A DNA stretch of 44,246 nt from an uncultured Rhodospirillales bacterium. GTDB lineage: Bacteria > Pseudomonadota > Alphaproteobacteria > Acetobacterales > Acetobacteraceae. This document shows positions 12,944 through 21,722 of the stretch, piece by piece (within the stretch, counting starts at the first letter, position 1; every line of letters begins with the position of its first letter). The translations under genes were made by a program, and so were the position numbers. Location of the stretch: positions 1 through 44,246 of the forward strand of contig CAIMSN010000080.1 of the NCBI GenBank assembly GCA_903844135.1, written 5' to 3'. The notes under the pieces are model-generated. The model made no database searches. It was not told where the DNA came from and saw only the letters and a program-made list of their open reading frames with translations.

Positions 12944-15109
12944 TCATGGCTGGCGGCGATCCTCGGACGGCAGGCCGGAAGCCGCCCAGGCCTCCTCTCC
13001 GCCACGATACCAAGAGATCGACGGGAAACCTAACGCGATCAGGTGCAAACAGAGATTATAACTATTCACGCCGGACGCGCCGGTTCCCATCACCACGATG
13101 CCCTGCGCCAGGCTTCCAGCGGAACGAGTCAGGATAGGGACCAGCGCGGAACGGTCGAGCGCGGCCTGCGCGTCCGACAGCATCACCGCTCCCGGTATCG
13201 CCGCTCGCCCGCGTCCGACGTCGACCACCAAAGGCGCCGGCCGAACGGCCAGTCTGGTCGCCAGCGCCCGGGTCTCGATTCGCGCGGCTCCGGTGATGAC
13301 GAGCGGCGTCGGCGTGAAGTCGGCGCCCCGCAGCGTCCCGCCTGCCGGCGGCGGCGCCCCGACGCCTGCCCGCTCGTCGGCGTATCGCGGCATTCCCGCC
13401 GCCTGCAGCGCGTCCGCGACCGGCGCGAAACCCGGCATGCGCTCCTGCGCCGCGGTGAAGAAGGTCATCTCCCGCCACACCGTGCGATTCGGCCACAGCG
13501 CGCTGTAGGTTTCGTAGCGGCGTTTCGCCTCCTGGAGGTTCCCGGCCAGGCCGTTCGCCGCGATCAGGAACAGGCGCGTGGTCTCGATCGGCGTGATCCG
13601 ATCGGTCGCGTCGGCAACCAGATCCTCGCCCGACTCCGCGGCCTGCAGCGGCGGGATCGCCTGCGCCGGATGCCCCGCGAAGAGGGTCGCCAGGCCGAGA
13701 AGCTGGAGGCGGCGGGCGGCGGCCGGACCCTGCGGATCGATCCGCTGCAGCGCCTGCACCAGCCCGACCACCCTGTCCGGCATCCCGCTCAGCCAGGCGC
13801 AGTTCGCCTCTCCGGACAAAGCGAACAGGTTGTTCGGCTCCACCGCCAGGGCGGCGTCGAACAGCACCGAGGCGGCGCTGCATTGTCCCCGATAGGCGAG
13901 GAAACGGCCGCGCGCCGCCAGCACCGCGGGGTCGCCCGGCGCCAGGGTCAGCGCATGCGCGGTGACGCGTTCGGCTTCGTCGATATCCTGCGCGTAGCCG
14001 GGGTAGTCGTAGGCCTGCAGCTTGCGCGCCAGCACCCATCCCAGCGTCGACAGCGCATCGACGAAATCCGGCTCCGCCTGGATCGCGCGCTCGAGCAGGC
14101 GCTGGGCCTCGCCGACCCGATCGAGCGTCTCGCCGCGATCGACGATCGAGCGTGCCCGGAAGAACAGGTCGAGCGCGTCCTGGTTGTCGGGCCGATCGCG
14201 CGACGCGCGCGCGACCTCGGTCCGCAACAAGATGTTGTCCACCGCGGCGACGATCCGCCGCACGACCGTGCCCTGACCGTCCCAGAGCCTGGTCTCCTCC
14301 ACATCGTAATGTTCCGCCCAGAGATTCGCGCCCGTGCCGATCTCGATAAGCTGCGCGTTGATCCGAAGCATACCGGCGAAGCTGCGCACGCTGCCTTCGA
14401 GGGCGTAGCGCACATGCAGCGCGCGGCCGATCCGGTCCACCGGCAGCGTCTCGTAGAATGCCGCACTGCTGCGCGCGATCACCAGGCTTCCCGGGATGTG
14501 CGACAGATCGGTGGTCAGATCGTCATCGATCGAATCCGCGACATAGGGTGCCCCGGGCGCGCTGCCGAGCTGGCGGAACGGCAGCACCACGATCGATAGC
14601 GGCGGCGCCGCAGGCGCGACTTCGCGCAGCCGGACCATCAGCACGGGAACCGCACCGAGCACCGCCAGACCGCCCAGCATGGCGACGATCCGGCGGCGAC
14701 GCCGCACGCCGAACCGGACCGCGCCCGGGCTGGGCGCTGCAGCGGGAGCCGGAACTGGAGCCGTGGCTTGAGCCGCCTGGTCGTCCTGAACCGGCGCGAT
14801 GAACCGATAACCGCGCCCCTGGACGGTGAGGATGAACTGCGTGCCGCCCTGACGCTCGCCGAGGAGGCGGCGCAGCGTCGAGATCTGCACCGCGAGATTG
14901 CTGTCCTCGACGATGGCGCCGCGCCAGACCTCTTCCATGATCTCGTCGCGGCCCACCACCCGGTCGCGCCGCCGGATCAGCAGGGCGAGGATGTCGTAGC
15001 CGCGCGCGCTCACCGGTATCGGCAGGCCGTCGGCCGTCAGCGATCGCCGGTCGGCGTCCAGTACGAAGCGATCGAAACGAACCGTGCCGGACGCGCCGGG
15101 AGCGTTCAT
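12944..15109 (-). CDS. Winged-helix/TPR regulator with C-terminal rhodanese-like domain
   Basis: A 721-residue membrane-linked regulator. Residues 1-107 form an OmpR/CadC-type winged helix (SARGYDILALLIRRRDRVV, VQISTLRRLLGE, QGRGYRFIAPV). A Pro/Ala linker and one membrane helix (about 141-160, after RRRRR) follow. Then comes a TolB-like N-terminal domain (SIVVLPFRQLG, SLVIARSSAAF), TPR repeats (about 315-540) and a rhodanese-like end (626-715: PLVVDVGRG, IPGAVML, WYRGGEEAWAASGLP). The rhodanese active loop, VVMGTGASGVNSY, has no catalytic Cys. CadC-like proteins bind promoters from the membrane. It diverges from a secreted-protein gene, its likely target. Confidence 0.85.
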   Translation of the reverse strand: MNAPGASGTVRFDRFVLDADRRSLTADGLPIPVSARGYDILALLIRRRDRVVGRDEIMEEVWRGAIVEDSNLAVQISTLRRLLGERQGGTQFILTVQGRGYRFIAPVQDDQAAQATAPVPAPAAAPSPGAVRFGVRRRRRIVAMLGGLAVLGAVPVLMVRLREVAPAAPPLSIVVLPFRQLGSAPGAPYVADSIDDDLTTDLSHIPGSLVIARSSAAFYETLPVDRIGRALHVRYALEGSVRSFAGMLRINAQLIEIGTGANLWAEHYDVEETRLWDGQGTVVRRIVAAVDNILLRTEVARASRDRPDNQDALDLFFRARSIVDRGETLDRVGEAQRLLERAIQAEPDFVDALSTLGWVLARKLQAYDYPGYAQDIDEAERVTAHALTLAPGDPAVLAARGRFLAYRGQCSAASVLFDAALAVEPNNLFALSGEANCAWLSGMPDRVVGLVQALQRIDPQGPAAARRLQLLGLATLFAGHPAQAIPPLQAAESGEDLVADATDRITPIETTRLFLIAANGLAGNLQEAKRRYETYSALWPNRTVWREMTFFTAAQERMPGFAPVADALQAAGMPRYADERAGVGAPPPAGGTLRGADFTPTPLVITGAARIETRALATRLAVRPAPLVVDVGRGRAAIPGAVMLSDAQAALDRSALVPILTRSAGSLAQGIVVMGTGASGVNSYNLCLHLIALGFPSISWYRGGEEAWAASGLPSEDRRQP

Positions 15110-15240
15110 CCGGCCTCTCGCCGACCGATGCGCACCCGGCGCCGGTTTCGCACCGCCGGACCGACGATTTCAGAAACTTTAATGCGCTTGGCGCCACGGC
15201 TTAAGGACCTGAAACGCTGTTCCCGGCCATCGGGAGGCGG

Positions 15241-15273
15241 TGCGGACGTGCCGTCCGCATCATCACCCAGGAG
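15241..15273 (+). promoter_or_regulatory. Leader hairpin and RBS of the secreted protein
   Basis: A perfect stem TGCGGAC/GTCCGCA (15241-15259, five-base loop) lies just upstream of an AGGAG ribosome-binding site (15269-15273), seven bases before the ATG. Its position in the divergent gap with the winged-helix regulator suggests a leader structure or operator; function is not shown. Confidence 0.4.
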
Positions 15274-15279
15274 CGTCCC

Positions 15280-16329
15280 ATGACTCCGGTTTTCCTCTCC
15301 ATCGCCGCGCGGCTGGTTCCGCTCGCCGCCGCATCCGTGCTGCTGCCGCAGGCGGCGCTGGCGCAATGCGCGACCATCTCTATCGGCGCGGTGTGCGCGC
15401 CGATCGTCTCGAACGTCCAGGGCTCTGCGAACGCGATCGACGTGCACTGGCTGCCGGCTGGCGGCATCCCGCCGCAGCGCGTCTCGCTGATGCAGGGCGG
15501 AACGGCGGCGAAGGGGTTCGCCGACGGCACCAGTCTGGCGTCGGCGTCGCAGACCTCCGGCCTCGGCCAGTATGCATCCTACGATCTGCATGTCGGCGTG
15601 GCACCCAATACGTCGTACCAGGGAACGCTGCACGTGCTCGGCTTCTGGGGCAACCAGAGCCTGGCCTCGGCGGCGTTCGGCGCGTCGACGGAATCGGGAC
15701 CCGGGATGGGCAGCGCACCGAGCATCACCCAGTCGGGCTATGCCAACGGCCTCTTCAGCCTCTCCTGGACCGCCAGCCAGAGCTACACCTACTACAACGT
15801 GCGCTGGTCGTCCGGCAGCGCGGTCGCGCCGAACGCCAACCAGCAGGAAGTCGGCAGCGGAAGTTCGGCCAGCTTCAGCAACCGCCCCTCGGGAACCGGC
15901 CCCTATACCTTTATCGTCGAAGGCTGCGACCGGACCTTTGCCGGGATTTCGCAGTCGCAATGCACCGGCTGGTCGAAGCCGGTCACCCTCTACGCCACGC
16001 CGCAGCCGCCGCCGCAGAGCACGACGCTGACCTGGCCGCACATGACGGCCGGCGATTGCGAGATGCAGGGTGCTTCGGTGACGTTCCGCTCCAACGGCAC
16101 CGGAACGTTCGCGTCCCAGGTCCGCACCGACCACACCCATAGCGGCGACGTGTGGCATGCCACCATTTCCGGCCGGAACGCCGGAGGCCAGACCGTGGTC
16201 GGCCTGCCCACCTTCGACAGCATGCGGATGGACGACGACCATCCCTACTACCAGTGGACGGTGAATTTCGAGTTCGACCCGAGCAGGTTCGGCCAGATCG
16301 CGTCCGCCGACATGCACAAGGCCTGCTGA
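15280..16329 (+). CDS. Secreted protein with C-terminal DUF6294-like domain
   Basis: A 349-residue protein with a clear signal peptide (cleavage near ALAQ). Residues about 30-235 look like two beta-sandwich, fibronectin-III-like units, each with aromatic and Gly/Ser-rich strands (YASYDLHVGVAPNTSYQGTL; FSLSWTASQSYTYYNVRWSS). The end, about 245-349 (TWPHMTAGDCEMQGASVTF, GDVWHATISG, and a closing HKAC), resembles DUF6294, a domain of unknown function; its two Cys could pair. It diverges from the winged-helix regulator with 170 bases between. Probably exported to the periplasm or outside; no enzymatic motif is seen. Confidence 0.75.
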   Translation: MTPVFLSIAARLVPLAAASVLLPQAALAQCATISIGAVCAPIVSNVQGSANAIDVHWLPAGGIPPQRVSLMQGGTAAKGFADGTSLASASQTSGLGQYASYDLHVGVAPNTSYQGTLHVLGFWGNQSLASAAFGASTESGPGMGSAPSITQSGYANGLFSLSWTASQSYTYYNVRWSSGSAVAPNANQQEVGSGSSASFSNRPSGTGPYTFIVEGCDRTFAGISQSQCTGWSKPVTLYATPQPPPQSTTLTWPHMTAGDCEMQGASVTFRSNGTGTFASQVRTDHTHSGDVWHATISGRNAGGQTVVGLPTFDSMRMDDDHPYYQWTVNFEFDPSRFGQIASADMHKAC

Positions 16330-16375
16330 GGCCGGGTTCATCGGTGCCGGTCGCACGCCGACTTCGACGAGCGGC

Positions 16376-16414
16376 GGCTGCGGGCGACCCGGCTAGGTCG
16401 GGTCGCCCGCAGCC
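16376..16414. terminator. Strong hairpin shared by convergent genes
   Basis: A perfect 16-pair stem, GGCTGCGGGCGACCCG (16376-16391) with CGGGTCGCCCGCAGCC (16399-16414), and a seven-base loop GCTAGGT. The minus-strand TPR gene's stop codon (16393-16395) is in the loop and its last codons form one arm. It lies 47 bases after the secreted-protein stop, so it can act on both transcripts. No T-run follows either side. Confidence 0.7.
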
Positions 16415-16995
16415 TTCCGCTTGAGCAGGCGCAGACGCGCCGCGCCGTCCCTGGTCATCGGCGAGAGCTGCATCACCCGCTGCCAGGCCTCGACCGCCTG
16501 GCCGTAGCGGCCGGTCTTCTCCGCCACCGCGGACAGGCCGGCCCAGGATTCGACATCGGCCGGGTCGCGCGACAGGGCGCCGCCGAGATCGCTTACCGCT
16601 TCGTCGGAATTGCCGAGCGCGCCCTGGATCGACGCCCGCTCCCGCCACAGGATCGCCCGCTCCGGCTCCAGCGCGATCGCCTCGCTGGCGTCGGACAGCG
16701 CGTCGCCGGCATGGTTGTCGGTCAGCTCGCGTTGCGCGCGCCGGATCATCAGACGCGTGGTCGGCGACAACGCCTGCATGCGCGCTTCCGCCAGGCGCAG
16801 CGCCACGGTATCGGCATGGTCCGGATCCGGCGCATGCAGAAGCTGCGCCTCGAGCGCCTCGATGCGGCGATCAGACGCGGATTGCGGGTGGGGGTCCGGA
16901 GACTGGCCGGACGCCACGGGGCCCGCCGCCGCCAGCACGATCAACAGGACCGGCAGCGTCCGGCGAAGGCCTACCGCCTGATGCGGCGTAGCCAC
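16393..16995 (-). CDS. Exported TPR-repeat protein
   Basis: A 200-residue protein with a cleavable signal sequence (RRTLPVLLIVLAAAGPVASG) and about three tetratricopeptide repeats at residues 85-190 (GDALSDASEAIALEPERAILW, SDEAVSDLGGALSRDPADVESW, YGQAVEAWQRVMQLSP; partial motifs). TPR proteins are protein-protein scaffolds; the partner is unknown. The start is GTG at 16995, 37 bases after the rpmJ stop, without a strong ribosome-binding site. It could be expressed with rpmJ. The 3' end lies inside the terminator hairpin. Confidence 0.8.
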   Translation of the reverse strand: MATPHQAVGLRRTLPVLLIVLAAAGPVASGQSPDPHPQSASDRRIEALEAQLLHAPDPDHADTVALRLAEARMQALSPTTRLMIRRAQRELTDNHAGDALSDASEAIALEPERAILWRERASIQGALGNSDEAVSDLGGALSRDPADVESWAGLSAVAEKTGRYGQAVEAWQRVMQLSPMTRDGAARLRLLKRKAAGDPT

Positions 16996-17032
16996 CGCCG
17001 GACCGGGCAGGAAGCGATCAGCCAGGGGGCGC

Positions 17033-17158
17033 TCAGCCCTGGCGGGCCTTCATGCGCGGGTTCTTCTTGTTGATGACGTAGACCTTGCCGTGGCGGCGAA
17101 CGACGCGGCAATCCTTGTCGCGCGTCTTTGCCGACTTCAGGCTGTTTCTGATCTTCAT
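17033..17158 (-). CDS. rpmJ: 50S ribosomal protein L36
   Basis: A 41-residue protein translated by hand: [20 protein letters not shown] at the N terminus and [16 protein letters not shown] at the C terminus, a full match to alphaproteobacterial L36. Only one Cys is present, so it is the C-minus form that lacks the CXXC-C-H zinc ribbon of zinc-binding L36. It belongs to the large ribosomal subunit. About 115 bases separate it from the upstream retropepsin gene, room for its own promoter. Confidence 0.97.
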   Translation of the reverse strand: MKIRNSLKSAKTRDKDCRVVRRHGKVYVINKKNPRMKARQG

Positions 17159-17272
17159 GGTCCGACCTTCGTGAGCGGGCTGGGCGCCGCGGAAACCGAG
17201 CGCAGCAAGGATGGGGCGAATAGAGGCACGACCCCCCTTCTGTCAATGTTTGCGCCGCCCGGCGCGGCGCGT

Positions 17273-18289
17273 TCAGCGCCCGGGAGCGGGCCCGGGAACG
17301 GGATCGGGAACGGGAGCGGGAGCCGGCTGGGTGGCCGCCAGGGTCGGGGCGCCCTCCTGGTGTTTCGGGAACAGGACGCGCTGCACGGCGAGGGTCTCGT
17401 GCGCGTACGAGATCCAGATCCGCCTGGCCCGGAAGAAATCCGCGCCGAGCAGCGCGCCGCTCTGGATGTCGCCGACCGACAGGAAGGCCGGCGCGAAATG
17501 CTCCGGGCCGATATCGAGCGAGTCGAAGCGGTGGATGTGGGATTCCACCAGGTTGCCGTCGATTCCGCGGGTGAAGCTCACGCGGTCGCCGGCCATGCTG
17601 GCCCGGACCGCTCCGCCGACCCGTCCTGCTTCGCTGTCGAGCGTCGTGCGCTCGGCGCCGCTGTCGAGCATCGCCCGAACCGGGTGCCCGTCGACGCCGA
17701 TGCTCAGGGTGATCGCCGTGTCATGCTCCAGGTCGAACGGAAGCCGGTAGGACTCCCCGGGCCAGGGCCGCAGGTCGCTGGAGCAATGCCGCCCCTCGAA
17801 CAGGCTCACTGTGTGCGCCGGCAGATCGAACGCGACGTCGTAATTGACCAGGAAGTCGCCGCCGAACAGCCCGACCAGCGGCAGACCCTTGACGACCGCG
17901 TTGGAGAGGCCGGGCACGCTGAGAAGGTCGAAGCGGCTTATCGCGGCGGTCCCGAGCGACAGCGACCGGATCGTCACCGCACGGGCGAAGACGGAGCCGC
18001 CGACCCCGTTCAGGAGCTGCGCAGGTGCGTCGCTGGCAGGGAGGCCGAGCTTTTCGGCGGCGGACTCGAAGACGATCGAGGTGCGCGCCCCGGTATCGAC
18101 CATGAAGGCGACCGGCGTGTCGTTGATCGTCGCCCTGATGATCGGAACGCCGTGATCGTTCAGGACCGGCATCTCCGCCACGGTGCGCATGACGCAGCCC
18201 TGGCCGGGCTCGTCGTCGGCGCAGCCGGCCAGGAGCGGCCCGGCGCAGGGGAGGACGAGCAGGGCGAACCAGAAGCGGATCGGGCGCAT
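17273..18289 (-). CDS. Retropepsin-like aspartic protease lipoprotein
   Basis: A 338-residue protein with a lipobox (LLAGC, Cys near residue 23). It has two retropepsin/pepsin-type catalytic motifs: VDTGARTS near residue 64 (following VAFM) and LDSGAERT near residue 207, each followed by a flap-like Gly/hydrophobic segment, as in two-lobed aspartyl proteases (AsprP_2-like). A single chain with both motifs may fold as an internal dimer. The C-terminal tail is a Pro/Val/Ala low-complexity run (PAPVPDPVPGPAPGR), from a GGGANCGGGA-type DNA repeat. Start at 18289 gives the signal peptide; a farther ATG at 18313 is possible. Confidence 0.85.
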   Translation of the reverse strand: MRPIRFWFALLVLPCAGPLLAGCADDEPGQGCVMRTVAEMPVLNDHGVPIIRATINDTPVAFMVDTGARTSIVFESAAEKLGLPASDAPAQLLNGVGGSVFARAVTIRSLSLGTAAISRFDLLSVPGLSNAVVKGLPLVGLFGGDFLVNYDVAFDLPAHTVSLFEGRHCSSDLRPWPGESYRLPFDLEHDTAITLSIGVDGHPVRAMLDSGAERTTLDSEAGRVGGAVRASMAGDRVSFTRGIDGNLVESHIHRFDSLDIGPEHFAPAFLSVGDIQSGALLGADFFRARRIWISYAHETLAVQRVLFPKHQEGAPTLAATQPAPAPVPDPVPGPAPGR

Positions 18290-18361
18290 CGACGGTCTCG
18301 TTCGAACACGCAACGAGACTGCCAGGATCGGCCGGCCGCAACCAGGGGACGACCAGGCCGG

Positions 18362-19171
18362 TCAGAACGGCGGCGTCGCTCCGGCGCCGTGATCGAGCGG
18401 ACCGGCGCCGGCGCCGTAGCCGGGCGCGGTCTCGATCGCCCGCCTGACATAGGCGCGCGCCCGCAGCACCGCGTCGCGCAGGCCGAGGGACTGGGCCAGG
18501 CCGGTGGCGATCGCGCTGGCGAGGGTGCAGCCGGTGCCATGGGTGTGGCGCGTCTCGATCCTGGGCGCGGAGAACGCCTCGCAGCCGGATTCGGTGGCCA
18601 GCAGGTCGGTGACGGTCCCGCCCGGCAGATGGCCGCCCTTCAGCAGCACCGCCGGCACGCCGAGCGTCAGAAGCATGTCGGCGGCATGACGCATGTCGGC
18701 CTCGGTGCCGATCCGCATGCCGCACAGCGCTTCCGCCTCGGGCAGGTTGGGCGTCAGCACGGTGGCGAGCGGCAGCAGCGACCGCTTCAGCGCCGCGATC
18801 GCCGCCTCGGCCAGCAGGCGCTGCCCGCCCTTGGCCACCATCACCGGATCGAGCACCAGCGGCACGCCGGGCCGGCGCCCGAGGCGCTCCGCCACGGCCT
18901 CGATCAGCGCCGCGTCGCCGAGCATGCCGATCTTGAAGGCGTCGGCGCCGAGATCGTCCAGCACGCAATCGATCTGCAGCCGAACGAAATCCGCCGGCAC
19001 CGGCATGACGCCGTGCACGCCGAGCGTGTTCTGCGCGGTGAGCGCGGTGATCGCCGTCATCGCGAAGCCGCCGAGCGCGGCGACGGTCTTGATGTCGGCC
19101 TGGATCCCGGCGCCGCCGCCCGAATCGCTGCCGGCGACGATCAGCACGCGTCCCCGCATGCGCCCCACCAT
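18362..19171 (-). CDS. thiD: Hydroxymethylpyrimidine/phosphomethylpyrimidine kinase
   Basis: A 269-residue ribokinase-fold enzyme that phosphorylates HMP and HMP-P to HMP diphosphate, the ThiE co-substrate. Motifs: IVAGSDSGGGAGIQADIKT at residues 9-27, DPVMVAKGGQRLL near 106, TPNLPEAEAL near 137, and the anion hole/catalytic GTGCTLASAIATGL near 210. Start: ATG at 19171, five bases after the glmM stop; an alternative in-frame ATG at 19159 is equally possible. It closes the folP-glmM-thiD run, an arrangement common in this order. Confidence 0.94.
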   Translation of the reverse strand: MVGRMRGRVLIVAGSDSGGGAGIQADIKTVAALGGFAMTAITALTAQNTLGVHGVMPVPADFVRLQIDCVLDDLGADAFKIGMLGDAALIEAVAERLGRRPGVPLVLDPVMVAKGGQRLLAEAAIAALKRSLLPLATVLTPNLPEAEALCGMRIGTEADMRHAADMLLTLGVPAVLLKGGHLPGGTVTDLLATESGCEAFSAPRIETRHTHGTGCTLASAIATGLAQSLGLRDAVLRARAYVRRAIETAPGYGAGAGPLDHGAGATPPF

Positions 19172-19176
19172 GGCGC

Positions 19177-20535
19177 CTAGGCCGCCAGGGCGACGCGCCG
19201 GATCGCCTCGCAGACCCCGCCGACCACGCGCGCCACCAGGGCCTCGTCCTCGGCCTCCGCCATCACCCTGACCAGCGGCTCGGTGCCGCTCTCGCGCAGC
19301 AGCAGCCGGCCGCCAGCGCCCAGCTCCGCCTCCGCCCAAAGCTTGGCCTCGATCACCGACGGCGCGAGCAGCGGCGACGGGCCCGCGAAGCGCTCGTTGC
19401 GCAGCAATTGCGGATAGGGGGTGAACAGGCGCAGCACCTCGCTCGCCGGCCGGCCGCGCTCCACCAGCACCGAAAGCACCTGCAGCGCCGCCAGCAGGCC
19501 GTCGCCGGTGGTGGCGAAATCCGACAGCACCATGTGCCCGGATTGTTCGCCGCCGACATTCATGCCGAGCTCGCGCATCCGCTCGACCACGTAGCGGTCG
19601 CCGACCGCGGTGCGCTCGAGCCGGAGCCCGTCCTGCGCCAGCAGCCGCTCGAGACCCATGTTGGACATCACCGTGGCCACCACGCCGCCGCCCTCGAGCC
19701 TGCCGGTCGCGGCCCAGGAGCGCGCGATCAGCGCCAGGATCTGGTCGCCGTCGACGGTCTGGCCGCGCTCGTCGCAGATCAGCAGACGATCGGCGTCGCC
19801 GTCGAGCGCGATGCCGAGATCGGCGCGATGCTCCAGGACCGCGGCGCTGAGCGCGCGCGGGCTGGTCGAGCCGCACTGGTCGTTGATGTTCAGACCGTCC
19901 GGCAGGCAGCCGATCCGCACCACCTCCGCGCCGAGCTCCCAGAGCGCGGTGGGCGCCACCCGATAGGCGGCGCCGTTGGCGCAATCGAGCACGATACGCA
20001 GCCCGTCCAGCCGCCGGCCGCGCGGAAAGCTGGCCTTCGCGCTCTCGACGTAGCGCCCGGCGGCGTCGTTGAGGCGAGAGGCGCGGCCGATCATCGCCGG
20101 CGCGGCGAGCTGGCGCGACAGGTCCGAGCCCATCAGCGCCTCGATCTCCGCCTCGGTCTCGTCCGACAGCTTGAAGCCGTCCGGACCGAACAGCTTGATG
20201 CCGTTATCCTCGAACGGGTTGTGCGACGCCGAGATCATCACCCCGAGATCGGCGCGCAGCGAGCGGGTCAGCAGGGCGATCGCCGGCGTCGGCAGCGGTC
20301 CGACCAGCGTCACGTCGATGCCGGCGGACAGGAAGCCGGACACCAGCGCGCACTCGATCATGTAGCCGGACAGGCGGGTATCCTTGCCCAGCACCACCCG
20401 GTTGCGATGCGCCCCGCGCCGGAAGCGCAGGCCCGCCGCCTGGCCGAGACGCTGCGCGATCTCGACCGTCATCGGGTCGGTGTTGGCGGTTCCCCTGATC
20501 CCGTCCGTGCCGAACAGCTTCCTGGACGTACCCAT
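19177..20535 (-). CDS. glmM: Phosphoglucosamine mutase
   Basis: A 452-residue enzyme that interconverts glucosamine 6-phosphate and glucosamine 1-phosphate, en route to UDP-GlcNAc for peptidoglycan and LPS. Seen: the N-terminal [15 protein letters not shown], the phosphoserine loop [17 protein letters not shown] near residue 100, the metal-binding DGDADR near 240, the substrate loop GGEQSGH near 328, and the phosphate-binding [12 protein letters not shown] near 417. Start at 20535 is fixed by the family N terminus. It follows folP by 58 bases on the same strand. Confidence 0.97.
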   Translation of the reverse strand: MGTSRKLFGTDGIRGTANTDPMTVEIAQRLGQAAGLRFRRGAHRNRVVLGKDTRLSGYMIECALVSGFLSAGIDVTLVGPLPTPAIALLTRSLRADLGVMISASHNPFEDNGIKLFGPDGFKLSDETEAEIEALMGSDLSRQLAAPAMIGRASRLNDAAGRYVESAKASFPRGRRLDGLRIVLDCANGAAYRVAPTALWELGAEVVRIGCLPDGLNINDQCGSTSPRALSAAVLEHRADLGIALDGDADRLLICDERGQTVDGDQILALIARSWAATGRLEGGGVVATVMSNMGLERLLAQDGLRLERTAVGDRYVVERMRELGMNVGGEQSGHMVLSDFATTGDGLLAALQVLSVLVERGRPASEVLRLFTPYPQLLRNERFAGPSPLLAPSVIEAKLWAEAELGAGGRLLLRESGTEPLVRVMAEAEDEALVARVVGGVCEAIRRVALAA

Positions 20536-20593
20536 CGCGCTCCCCAAATGGCCTGCGATGCCGCTTGCGGCGCGGCCTTTGCCCTGCTCTAGC

Positions 20594-21655
20594 TCAGCCT
20601 TGGATCGCCTGCCAGAGACGCACCGCCTGCAGCGTGCCGGGCACGTCATGCACCCGCAGCACGATGTCCGCAAAGGCCAGGCCGGGCAGCGCCGCGGCGA
20701 TCGAGCCGGGGTCGCGAAGCTGCGGCGGCGGCGTCAGGTCATGCCGATGCGCGCCTTGGCCGGCGACCTGGCCGATGAAGCCCTTGCGCGATACGCCCAG
20801 CAGCACGCGGCAGCCGAGATTGGCCAGGATCGGCAAGCGACGCAGCAGCTCCAGGTTCTGCTCCGCGGTCTTGGCGAAGCCGATGCCGGGATCGACCAGC
20901 AGACGGTTGCGCGCGATCCCTGCCCGCTCCGCTGCCGCCAGCGAGACCGTCAGCTCGCGCACCACCGCGACCGCCACGTCGTCGTAGTCGGCGAGCCCGG
21001 CCATGGTCTGCGGCGTGCCGCGCATGTGCATGAGCACCGCCGGACAGCCGGCGGCGGCGACGATCGCCGGCGCGCGCGGATCGTGGCCGAGCGCCGACAC
21101 GTCGTTGATCAGCCGCGCGCCGGCGTCGAGCGCCGCGCGCATCGTCGCGGCATGGCGGGTGTCGACCGACACCGTCAGTCCCGCCCGCGCCAGCGCCTTC
21201 ACCACCGGCAGGATGCGCGCCTGCTCCTCGTCCGGCGCGACCGGGATGGCGCCGGGCCGGGTGCTCTCGCCGCCGACATCGATCAGCGACGCGCCCTGCT
21301 CCGCCATCCGGACCCCGGCCGCGATCGCCGCTTCCGGCCGGTCATGCGCGCCGCCGTCGGAGAAGCTGTCCGGGGTCACGTTGAGGATCCCCATCACCAG
21401 CGGTCCGGACGGCAGGCCGGCATCGGGCGCGCGCGCCGTGACCCGGTCCAGGATCGGCGCCCACGCCGCCGGTATGTCGCCGACCGGGACCACAACCGAG
21501 CCCGTGCCGCCGATCAGGCGGCAGAGGGCGAAGGCGGTGCCGCCGCCGGCGAACCGCAGCGCCAGCCCGGCATCGCACGCGGCCCGCGCCGCCGCTCCAT
21601 GCAGCAGCGCCAGCGGTTCGATCAGCCGCGAAGCGTCGTGGTCAGGGCTGGTCAC
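20594..21655 (-). CDS. folP: Dihydropteroate synthase
   Basis: A 353-residue enzyme that condenses p-aminobenzoate with dihydropterin diphosphate in folate synthesis; the sulfonamide target. Signatures: [15 protein letters not shown] near residue 87, [10 protein letters not shown] near 123, INDVSAL near 172, [11 protein letters not shown] near 233, and [11 protein letters not shown] near 262. About 85 extra residues precede the TIM-barrel core, as in other alphaproteobacterial FolPs. The start is taken as GTG at 21655 because AGAGGA lies eight bases upstream; there is an ATG farther up at 21829, but it would overlap the divergent OYE gene. Confidence 0.93.
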   Translation of the reverse strand: MTSPDHDASRLIEPLALLHGAAARAACDAGLALRFAGGGTAFALCRLIGGTGSVVVPVGDIPAAWAPILDRVTARAPDAGLPSGPLVMGILNVTPDSFSDGGAHDRPEAAIAAGVRMAEQGASLIDVGGESTRPGAIPVAPDEEQARILPVVKALARAGLTVSVDTRHAATMRAALDAGARLINDVSALGHDPRAPAIVAAAGCPAVLMHMRGTPQTMAGLADYDDVAVAVVRELTVSLAAAERAGIARNRLLVDPGIGFAKTAEQNLELLRRLPILANLGCRVLLGVSRKGFIGQVAGQGAHRHDLTPPPQLRDPGSIAAALPGLAFADIVLRVHDVPGTLQAVRLWQAIQG

Positions 21656-21722
21656 CGGATGGTCCTCTGCAAACCGGGCCGCCGTGGCACCAGATGATGC
21701 CCGCAACCTCGGAGACGCATTC

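Noticed and set aside
13043-14599. A 518-codon plus-strand frame opposite the winged-helix regulator
   Set aside because: No domain, Arg/His/Gln-rich; antisense shadow.
17280-17330. GGGAACGGGATC-type tandem repeat as a mobile or regulatory repeat
   Set aside because: It is within the coding sequence of the retropepsin-like protein and encodes its Pro/Val/Ala tail.
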